Of a DNA stretch of 11,707 nucleotides, positions 1 to 5,320 are shown one piece after another. How positions within the stretch are numbered: position 1 is the first letter of the stretch; the number at the start of each line of letters is the position of its first letter. The position numbers and the translations under genes were made by a program. Origin of the DNA: RGIG8244 sp045592785 (GTDB lineage: Bacteria; Verrucomicrobiota; Lentisphaeria; Victivallales; UBA1829). The stretch lies in contig JAZNVL010000059.1 of the NCBI GenBank assembly GCA_045592785.1, positions 1 to 11,707 of the forward strand, given 5' to 3'. A model generated the notes under the pieces. It saw only the letters and a program-made list of their open reading frames with translations, did not search any database and was not told the origin of the DNA.

Positions 1-29
1 ACAGGATAACCTTCAATTAAGAGACTCTT

Positions 30-59
30 TTGTTACCCTTTTTTCAACAAAAATATAAG
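30..59 (+). promoter_or_regulatory. Possible sigma70-type promoter for the pseudopilin gene
   Basis: TTGTTA at 30-35 and TATAAG at 54-59 are separated by 18 bp and lie about 100 bp upstream of the pseudopilin start. The whole 1-160 stretch is very AT-rich, so chance matches are expected. A second weak candidate starts with TTGATA at 76-81 but has no well-spaced -10. A perfect TTGACA at 128-133 is too close to the start codon to serve as a -35 for this gene. Confidence 0.25.
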
Positions 60-150
60 GAAAAATCAATATTTTTTGATAAAATGTTGATTTTTAGAAC
101 TATTTAACTAAAAAATGTCAAATGGTTTTGACATTAACTAAAAAAACACA

Positions 151-155
151 AGGAG
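151..155 (+). promoter_or_regulatory. Ribosome binding site fixing the pseudopilin start at 161
   Basis: AGGAG lies 5 nt before the ATG at 161. The frame is also open from an ATG at 122, but that codon has no Shine-Dalgarno sequence and would add 13 residues before the usual short basic prepilin leader. The start at 161 gives the lysine-rich leader MKNKKNTHK directly before the first FTLIEL, as expected for a type IV prepilin-like signal. Confidence 0.8.
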
Positions 156-160
156 CAAAT

Positions 161-1207
161 ATGAAAAACAAAAAAAACACACACAAATTCACCCTGATCG
201 AACTTCCGGTCGTTACTTCACATTTCTGCTGTGATTGGCTGCCGGGACTGAAAAAAAGCAAGGGAAAGAGAATGTTTTCTTCACCTGCTCGTGAGCAGGT
301 GAAGCTGTACAGCTTCACCTTAATCGAACTGTTGGTCGTTATTGCCATCATCGCCATTCTGGCATCCATGCTTCTGCCCGCACTGGGAAGAGTGAGAAGC
401 GTGGCAAAACGCGTGCAGTGTACCGGAAACATGAAATCGATGTCCTTGTTTTACACCAGTTATGTCAACAACAACAATGGCTTTCAGCTTCCCGACCTGG
501 CACCGGGTGTAATACGCGTGACGCCCAGTTTGAATGGGTGGATAAAAATTGCAGGGACTAACATGTATTCCGCATACCGCTGGCAGGAACTTCTTTGTAT
601 GGAAGATGCTCAACAAATCGTAAAAGTACCGGATAAAAATCAGTATTCCGAAAGCTGGATCGTAAAAAAATATTTTCCTTACATGATGTGTCCGGAAGGG
701 TTATATAACAATCCACCATATTATACATACGGGGAGGGCTGTCTCGGATATACGAGCGCAAACTCGACTAATCTGTGCTGGCTGGGCTATTCGACTTATG
801 CTGCGTTTGAACAGGAACTGGCGAAAAACGGAAAAAACTTGACAAGGATCGAAAGAATGAAGAAACCTGCTCTCTCCGCCGCAATTCGTGACGGGGTTGC
901 CCTTACTTCCGTCTTTGCTTCGGTCCCGGGCAGCGGGAGACATCTCATAAACAACACGTTGGTCGGCTATCACAACAAACTCATTGCGGGTAATACTTTT
1001 TTGGGTACTCACAAAAGTACGAGTGCTTCTCTGCTGGCCAAATACCTTGCCTGGGGAAAAAAGGATTTCATGGAAGGACGTCACAACCGCGCCTGTGCGG
1101 TTCTGTTTATGGATATGCACGTCGAAATCGTCAAGAGCGAGACCATAACACAACACGCCTACAACAAGGATAAGATCCCCAACTGCATGTTCAAAATCCA
1201 CAAATGA
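161..1207 (+). CDS. Type II secretion/type IV pilin-like pseudopilin with a duplicated prepilin signal
   Basis: Predicted 348-residue pseudopilin-like protein, a cell-envelope protein whose N-terminal helix would anchor in the inner membrane until prepilin-peptidase processing. A basic leader (residues 1-9) is followed by a first signal, FTLIELPVV, at residues 10-18. A 33-residue insert containing HFCCDW follows, then a second intact signal with a hydrophobic helix, FTLIELLVVIAIIAILA, at about 52-68 and MLLPAL after it. The C-terminus has HNRACAVLFMDMHVE, which resembles the H-X9-DG processing-associated motif but with DM instead of DG. The body (about 85-310) is rich in Tyr, Asn and Gly and I do not recognise a specific function. 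Residues before each Phe are Lys and Ser, not the classical Gly. The first copy has Pro in the hydrophobic stretch and is probably non-functional as a helix. No secretion or pilus operon partners are adjacent, so it may be one of many orphan paralogues. Confidence 0.88.
   Translation: MKNKKNTHKFTLIELPVVTSHFCCDWLPGLKKSKGKRMFSSPAREQVKLYSFTLIELLVVIAIIAILASMLLPALGRVRSVAKRVQCTGNMKSMSLFYTSYVNNNNGFQLPDLAPGVIRVTPSLNGWIKIAGTNMYSAYRWQELLCMEDAQQIVKVPDKNQYSESWIVKKYFPYMMCPEGLYNNPPYYTYGEGCLGYTSANSTNLCWLGYSTYAAFEQELAKNGKNLTRIERMKKPALSAAIRDGVALTSVFASVPGSGRHLINNTLVGYHNKLIAGNTFLGTHKSTSASLLAKYLAWGKKDFMEGRHNRACAVLFMDMHVEIVKSETITQHAYNKDKIPNCMFKIHK
279..304 (+). repeat. Inverted repeat 1, inside the pseudopilin coding sequence
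   Basis: The arm CTTCACCTGCTC (279-290) is the exact reverse complement of GAGCAGGTGAAG (293-304), with only GT between them. It codes for residues 40-48 of the pseudopilin. In RNA the minimal loop would open by at least one pair, giving a stem of about 11 bp. It shares the segment GGTGAAG (298-304) with the palindrome that follows. Confidence 0.9.
297..320 (+). repeat. Inverted repeat 2: perfect 24-bp palindrome ending in the second prepilin signal
   Basis: AGGTGAAGCTGT (297-308) is followed directly by its reverse complement ACAGCTTCACCT (309-320). It overlaps inverted repeat 1 by 8 bp, so the shared GGTGAAG can pair with CTTCACC either upstream (279-285) or downstream (313-319). The right arm ends inside the codons for Phe-Thr-Leu of the second signal (residues 52-54). 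Confidence 0.92.
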
Positions 1208-1221
1208 CGGGAACCGCTCCC

Positions 1222-1251
1222 CGGAACACGAAAGATTTTTCCGTTTTTTTT
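1222..1251 (+). terminator. Weak candidate intrinsic terminator after the pseudopilin gene
   Basis: CGGAA (1222-1226) pairs with TTCCG (1239-1243) across a 12-nt loop and is followed immediately by eight T residues (1244-1251). It begins 15 nt after the pseudopilin stop codon. The stem is only 5 bp, so termination would be modest. Position and U-tract fit the role and no better structure is present. Confidence 0.4.
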
Positions 1252-1262
1252 CGGATTTCAAC

Positions 1263-1290
1263 TTGCATTTTCAAAATTCGGGTGTATATT
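1263..1290 (+). promoter_or_regulatory. Promoter of the CAT-anticodon tRNA
   Basis: TTGCAT (1263-1268) and TATATT (1285-1290) are separated by 16 bp, with TG just before the -10 hexamer. The predicted start point falls a few bases before the mature tRNA 5' end at 1301, as is usual for single tRNA units. The same TG-TATATT block occurs in the macA promoter, which supports it as a real -10 in this organism. Confidence 0.65.
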
Positions 1291-1300
1291 GTAAACTGTT

Positions 1301-1376
1301 GGCTGGTTAGCTCAGTTGGTAGAGCATTGGAATCATAATCCACAGGTCGCTGGTTCGAGCCCGGCACCAGCCACCA
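1301..1376 (+). tRNA. tRNA-Met (anticodon CAT); tRNA-Ile2 not excluded
   Basis: A complete cloverleaf with encoded CCA. The acceptor GGCTGGT (1301-1307) pairs with ACCAGCC (1366-1372), with discriminator A1373 and CCA 1374-1376. The D stem is GCTC/GAGC. The anticodon loop 1332-1338 has CAT at 1334-1336. The T stem GCTGG/CCGGC contains one G-U pair. G1-C72 pairing and the lack of three G-C pairs in the anticodon stem argue against an initiator tRNA. Two small oddities are a T-C mismatch at the top of the anticodon stem (1327/1343) and A at loop position 32. A CAT anticodon is shared by elongator Met and by Ile2, whose C34 becomes lysidine; the sequence alone does not settle which one this is. 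Confidence 0.93.
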
Positions 1377-1394
1377 CTTTTTTTAAATCCCCGC

Positions 1395-1414
1395 CTGTTT
1401 CACCCACTAAACAG
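1395..1414 (+). repeat. Small hairpin just upstream of the nitroreductase ribosome binding site
   Basis: CTGTTT (1395-1400) pairs with AAACAG (1409-1414) across an 8-nt loop. The ribosome binding site GAGGA (1418-1422) starts 4 nt later. A 6-bp AT-rich stem is weak and may be chance. No convincing separate promoter is visible in the 52-nt gap after the tRNA, so the downstream genes might be read from the tRNA promoter despite the seven T residues at 1378-1384. Confidence 0.3.
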
Positions 1415-1428
1415 AATGAGGAAGTATT

Positions 1429-2256
1429 ATGTACAGCGAAACCCTTTCCCTCGTGATCGATCCCGCGAAATGCAACGCCTGCGGCGCATGTATTTCTGAA
1501 TGTGTGAACATGGTCCTTACCAGAGATCCCGCCAATGGCAGAGTCGTTATCGCGGAAAACGGTGCAGACCGCTGTATTCATTGCGCCCACTGCATGATGG
1601 TATGTCCCCCCGGTGCGCTTTCCATTGACGGCATCGATCCGGATTCCTGCGAAAAGATCACGCCCGGTGCCGATTTCCAGTCTCTCCTTGCAAACGTGAA
1701 AAAACGCCGTTCCGTACGCCATTTCAAGAACCGGAATGTGGAGGATGAAGTCATGGCGGATCTGTTGGATGCGCTGCGTTATCCGCCCACCGGTGTCAAT
1801 TTCCGCAACTTGCGTTTCACGGTCATCACGGACCGCACGATCATGGAAAAATACCGCACAAAATTTTACGATGCCTGTTTCGCGCTCATGGAAAAAGACC
1901 CCGAAACAAAAAAACAGGCCGATCTCTGGCGGGAGATGATCCGGAAAGGCGGCGATCCTGTGTTCCGTACCGCGCCCCATCTCATCCTGGTCAATTACAA
2001 GGAAGATGCCCCCTGCGGACTCCCGGATGCCGTCATCGCGCTCTCGTATTTCGAAATGCTTGCCAATGCCGCCGAAGTCGGAACGGTCTGGTTCGGACGT
2101 CTCATCATGTTATTCCGGCAGTATCCGGAACTCATGGAAATGTTCCGCATCGCGCCCGGATATCAGCCCGGATACGCCATGTTGTTCGGGTATGCCGCCA
2201 ATCTCTTCCGCCGTTCGGTGAAACGGGACCTGCCGGAGATCTCCATCCTGGATTAA
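1429..2256 (+). CDS. Nitroreductase-family flavoprotein with N-terminal 2[4Fe-4S] ferredoxin domain
   Basis: A 275-residue fusion protein, probably a cytoplasmic FMN-dependent reductase fed by its own iron-sulfur domain. Residues 1-70 carry two ferredoxin motifs of form C-x2-C-x2-C-x3-C: Cys15/18/21/25 and Cys49/52/55/59, the latter followed by PPGAL. A nitroreductase domain follows (about 80-275). It opens with RRSVRHF (93-99), the arginine-rich segment that contacts FMN phosphate in this family, and ends with the typical GYAMLFGYAANLFRRSVKR. The ATG at 1429 has GAGGA six nt upstream. The built-in clusters suggest electrons arrive from a ferredoxin-type donor rather than directly from NAD(P)H, but the substrate cannot be read from the sequence. 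It is followed after 3 nt by an SrkA-like kinase, so the two are probably co-transcribed. Confidence 0.9.
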   Translation: MYSETLSLVIDPAKCNACGACISECVNMVLTRDPANGRVVIAENGADRCIHCAHCMMVCPPGALSIDGIDPDSCEKITPGADFQSLLANVKKRRSVRHFKNRNVEDEVMADLLDALRYPPTGVNFRNLRFTVITDRTIMEKYRTKFYDACFALMEKDPETKKQADLWREMIRKGGDPVFRTAPHLILVNYKEDAPCGLPDAVIALSYFEMLANAAEVGTVWFGRLIMLFRQYPELMEMFRIAPGYQPGYAMLFGYAANLFRRSVKRDLPEISILD

Positions 2257-2259
2257 CTC

Positions 2260-3243
2260 ATGCACGAATTCGAAAACTTCTCCCCGGAGTCATTTCTCCC
2301 TTTCGTGGAGGAGTCATTGCAATGCCGTATGACCGGGCTTGCCGCCGCACTCCCCAGTTATATCAACCGGGTCTTCCTCACCCAGGCGGGATCCGGCGAC
2401 CGGCTCGTCCTGAAATTCTACCGTCCCAACCGCTGGACGCCCGATGCCATCCGCGATGAACACGATTTTCTCTGGGATTGCGATGCGGAAGGGATCCCCG
2501 TTGTCCCCCCGTTCGAACTGGCGAACGGCGATACGCTTGCCTTTGCCGATGACATCCCGTTCGCCGTCTTTCCGCTGAAACGGGGGCGGAATGCCGAGAT
2601 CGATTCCGAAGGATTTTTTCAGCGTGCCGGTGCGCTCCTGGGCAGGATCCATGACTGCGGACTCAAACGCATTGCCCGCCACCGCATGACCCTCTCACCC
2701 GAAAATTTTGCGTTCCGAACCATGGAACGTCTCTTTGAATCGGGTGCGGTACACCCCCGTTATGAGGAGGAACTCATGACGATCTGCGAAGAACTCATCA
2801 ATCTGGCGGAAGACTGTTTCCCGGATCCCGAATCCTTTTTCCGGATCCACGGCGATTTCCACATCGGCAATCTTCTGGAACGGCCCGGCGAAGGTCTCAC
2901 TGCCATCGACTTTGATGATATGCTCAATGGTCCTGCGGTCCAGGATGTGTGGATGCTGCTGCCCGGCGCGGCTTGTGATTCCATTCCCCAGTTGCAGGAA
3001 TTTCTCTCCGGATACCGCATGTTCCTGGATTTCCCCGTGGGAGATCTCCGGATCGTGGAACTGCTCCGGGCATTGCGCATGATGCACTATCTTTCCTGGT
3101 GTGCCATTCAACGGGGCGACCGGAAATTTCAGGAACTGTATCCCGATTGGGGAACAGAGATCTTCTGGCGTAAAGAACTGGAAGACTTCCGCCGGCAGCG
3201 CGTCGTCGCACTCCAAACGCTGGAAATGCCGCTCCCCTTCTGA
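2260..3243 (+). CDS. srkA: Stress response kinase A (SrkA/RdoA/YihE family)
   Basis: A 327-residue protein resembling E. coli SrkA, a cytoplasmic Ser/Thr kinase of the aminoglycoside/choline-kinase fold linked to Cpx/envelope stress and protection from stress-induced death. Family marks are SYINRV (33-38), VLKFYRPNRWT with the ATP lysine at 52, E67/H68 in the first helix, catalytic HGDFHIGN (Asp199, Asn204), the metal-binding DFDD (218-221) and NGPAVQDVWMLL (223-234). The length matches the family (E. coli 328). The start at 2260 lies 3 nt after the nitroreductase stop and has no clear Shine-Dalgarno sequence, so translation probably depends on coupling to the gene before it. In E. coli, srkA sits beside dsbA; here the partner is a nitroreductase. 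The substrate is unknown. The stop is 5 bp from the stop of the convergent permease gene. Confidence 0.9.
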   Translation: MHEFENFSPESFLPFVEESLQCRMTGLAAALPSYINRVFLTQAGSGDRLVLKFYRPNRWTPDAIRDEHDFLWDCDAEGIPVVPPFELANGDTLAFADDIPFAVFPLKRGRNAEIDSEGFFQRAGALLGRIHDCGLKRIARHRMTLSPENFAFRTMERLFESGAVHPRYEEELMTICEELINLAEDCFPDPESFFRIHGDFHIGNLLERPGEGLTAIDFDDMLNGPAVQDVWMLLPGAACDSIPQLQEFLSGYRMFLDFPVGDLRIVELLRALRMMHYLSWCAIQRGDRKFQELYPDWGTEIFWRKELEDFRRQRVVALQTLEMPLPF

Positions 3244-3248
3244 CGGTT

Positions 3249-4610
3249 TTATTCGTAACGCAACGCTTCGATCGGGTCCAGACGGGATGCCTTCCACGCC
3301 GGATAGAAGCCGAATATGATCCCGACCATTGCCGACACGATAAACGCCGCAGCCACCACCGCCGGACTGGATTCCACCGGCCATTTCAGGTAGATATTCA
3401 CCAGCATTGCCGCGCCATGTCCCAGCACGATCCCTGTGATCCCGCCGATGATACACAGAATGATGGATTCCGTCAGGAACTGCTGAAGGATGTCACGGGA
3501 ACGCGCGCCGACTGCCATGCGCAACCCGATCTCCCGGGTCCGTTCCGTCACGGAAACAAGCATGATGTTCATGATCCCCACACCGCCGACGATGAGTGAG
3601 ATCAGAGCCACCACAAGCAGCAGATTGCTCATCAGCGTCGTCGTACTGGATAACGTCGCCATGAATTCCGCGGTATTGCGGATCCAGAAATCGTTGTCGT
3701 CCTCCGGTTTGAGTTTATGACGGTCACGCAGAAGTGCCGTCATTTCATCCTGGGCGGCACGCACTTTCGAAGAATCAAGGGCGTTCACCATGATCTGGTC
3801 GATCTGCGTAAACTTCGGAACAAGCAGCGTATCCCTTTCCAGATTGTCCGCCTGTTCCGGGTAAAACGCCACGCCCGTCCCCGGATAAAGATCGCTGGGC
3901 ATGGTGGATGCCGTACTGGTGGTATTCGTTGCCGTTCCGGTCTTCAACCCCGTGATACGCAGCCGGACCGTGGTCCAGGGAGCCACAACCACATCATCTT
4001 CGTCCATCCCCATCATATTGGCACCCTTCGTTTCCAGTACCCCGATCACGGTAAATGAAACATTCCCGATCCGGATGACACAATCCACCGGGTTTTCCCC
4101 GTTGAACAGTTCTTTCACAATGGAACTGCCCACCACGCAGACACGCGCCCGGTTCTCCACTTCCTCCTCCGTGAAACTCCGCCCCGATTCCACCTTCCAG
4201 TTCCGGATCGGAAAATAATCCGGGGACGTCCCGACGATCTGACGGGGTGTCCAGTTGTTCCCCGCAAATACCAGTTGTCTGCCGGTGGCATTCACCAGAG
4301 GTGCCACATACGCCACGTTCAGACACTCCTGACGGATCGCAACACAGTCCTGCGGTGTCAGAGACATGGCAGACCCTTTCCCCTGGCTGACGCCCCCGGG
4401 CGGACGCGGAACGCCGGGCATGATGACCAGTGTCGTCGCGCCCATGCTTTCCAGATTCCGTTTCATGGCGGTGGCAGACCCGTTGCCGATCTCCATCATG
4501 GTGATCACGGCTGCGATCCCGATGACGATACCCAATGTGGTCAGCAGCGCACGGGTGGGATTCCGCCGCAATGCACGGATGGACCCTGTGATCGTGGAAC
4601 CCAATGTCAT
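3249..4610 (-). CDS. MacB-type ABC transporter permease (FtsX domain)
   Basis: A 453-residue inner-membrane permease, the membrane half of a MacB-like mechanotransmission transporter. TM1 is at about 20-45 (TRALLTTLGIVIGIAAVI). A large periplasmic MacB_PCD-type domain follows (about 50-320), including a Thr/Ser-rich stretch near 230. Three C-terminal helices lie at about 325-350, 380-405 and 415-435. Family marks are GGVGIMNIMLVSVTERTREI followed by GLRMAVGAR after the second helix, and the terminal SRLDPIEALRYE. In E. coli, MacB is one 648-residue chain with the ATPase at its N-terminus; here the two parts are separate genes, which is common outside Proteobacteria. The start codon overlaps the ATPase stop (ATGA, 4607-4610), with AAGGAG about 10 nt upstream. 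It is the last gene of the operon and no terminator is visible after its stop. Confidence 0.93.
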   Translation of the reverse strand: MTLGSTITGSIRALRRNPTRALLTTLGIVIGIAAVITMMEIGNGSATAMKRNLESMGATTLVIMPGVPRPPGGVSQGKGSAMSLTPQDCVAIRQECLNVAYVAPLVNATGRQLVFAGNNWTPRQIVGTSPDYFPIRNWKVESGRSFTEEEVENRARVCVVGSSIVKELFNGENPVDCVIRIGNVSFTVIGVLETKGANMMGMDEDDVVVAPWTTVRLRITGLKTGTATNTTSTASTMPSDLYPGTGVAFYPEQADNLERDTLLVPKFTQIDQIMVNALDSSKVRAAQDEMTALLRDRHKLKPEDDNDFWIRNTAEFMATLSSTTTLMSNLLLVVALISLIVGGVGIMNIMLVSVTERTREIGLRMAVGARSRDILQQFLTESIILCIIGGITGIVLGHGAAMLVNIYLKWPVESSPAVVAAAFIVSAMVGIIFGFYPAWKASRLDPIEALRYE

Positions 4611-5320
4611 GATGCCGTCTCTCCTTCCCCGAATATTCCCTTGATGATCTCACCGTCACGGATCTGGATCGTGCGTTTCGCGCACCTTGCCACTTCCGCC
4701 GAATGGGTCACAAGGATCATCGTGATCCCTTCCTTATGCAATTCTTCAAACATATTCATCACATCCACACTCGTCTTCGAATCCAGATTACCCGTCGGTT
4801 CATCCGCAAACAAGACCGGCGGACGGTTGATCAGCGCACGGGCGATCGCCACACGCTGCTGCTGTCCGCCCGACAACTGCGAGGGATAATGTTTCATCCG
4901 GTCGGCAAGCCCCACCCGTTCCAGGATCTCCATCCCCCGTTTCCGGGCTTCCTTCCCCGAAAGTTTGCTGTTGGTGTACGATAACGGCATGATCACGTTG
5001 TCAAGCGCACTCGTCCGCGGCAGCAGATTGAAACTCTGAAACACAAAACCGATCTGACGGTTCCGCACCAATGCGCGGGCATCCCCTGACAAACGTCCCA
5101 CTTCCTGCCCGTCAAGATAGTAATCGCCGGACGTGGGACGGTCCAGGCAGCCCAGGATGTTCATCAGCGTACTCTTCCCGGATCCGGAAGCGCCCATCAA
5201 TGCAACGTATTCCCCGCGTTCAATGGAGAGCGTGATGTTCCGCAGGACCGGAACATCCATCTCACCCACACGGTAACTCTTGCAGATGTCATGCAGTTCG
5301 ATCAATTTCCGTTCGCTCAT
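4607..5320 (-). CDS. MacB/LolD-type ABC transporter ATP-binding protein
   Basis: A 237-residue ATPase on the cytoplasmic face that powers the FtsX-type permease encoded next. All nucleotide-binding elements are intact: A-loop Tyr near 16, Walker A GASGSGKST (43-51), Q-loop Gln95, signature LSGGQQQR (149-156), Walker B VLFADEP with catalytic Glu174, D-loop NLD (178-180) and H-loop His206. The NILGCLDRPTSG and FVFQSFNLLPR segments are typical of the MacB/LolD/FtsE subclass rather than importers. It overlaps macA by 4 nt (5317-5320) and the permease by 4 nt (4607-4610), so the three proteins are likely made in linked amounts. The upstream GGGAAAGAAG serves as a moderate ribosome binding site inside the end of macA. 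Confidence 0.95.
   Translation of the reverse strand: MSERKLIELHDICKSYRVGEMDVPVLRNITLSIERGEYVALMGASGSGKSTLMNILGCLDRPTSGDYYLDGQEVGRLSGDARALVRNRQIGFVFQSFNLLPRTSALDNVIMPLSYTNSKLSGKEARKRGMEILERVGLADRMKHYPSQLSGGQQQRVAIARALINRPPVLFADEPTGNLDSKTSVDVMNMFEELHKEGITMILVTHSAEVARCAKRTIQIRDGEIIKGIFGEGETAS

Larger units (their letters stand above)
188..341 (+). repeat. Imperfect direct repeat of the prepilin-signal coding sequence
   Basis: The 28-nt segments 188-215 and 314-341 agree at 23 of 28 positions and both encode FTLIEL-x-VV. Their start points are 126 nt (42 codons) apart, so the frame is kept. The similarity continues a little upstream as ACA followed by two differing bases and then TTCACC. The layout is what would be left if a second leader-plus-signal module had been inserted or recombined into the signal of a pre-existing pseudopilin gene. 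Confidence 0.85.

Noticed and set aside
122..160. Upstream ATG at 122 as the start of the pseudopilin
   Set aside because: It has no ribosome binding site and gives an untypical leader; AGGAG at 151-155 points to the ATG at 161.
1333..1980. Minus-strand open frame of 215 codons ending in AGAGLEPATCGL
   Set aside because: The tail GLEPATCGL is the well-known spurious translation of the antisense strand of a tRNA gene, and the rest lies opposite the ferredoxin-nitroreductase gene with its clear motifs.
2236..2245. GGAGATCTCC palindrome near the end of the nitroreductase gene as an operator or ribosome binding site
   Set aside because: A 10-bp palindrome is expected by chance at this scale, and it is too far (about 14-24 nt) from the srkA ATG to be a normal Shine-Dalgarno sequence.
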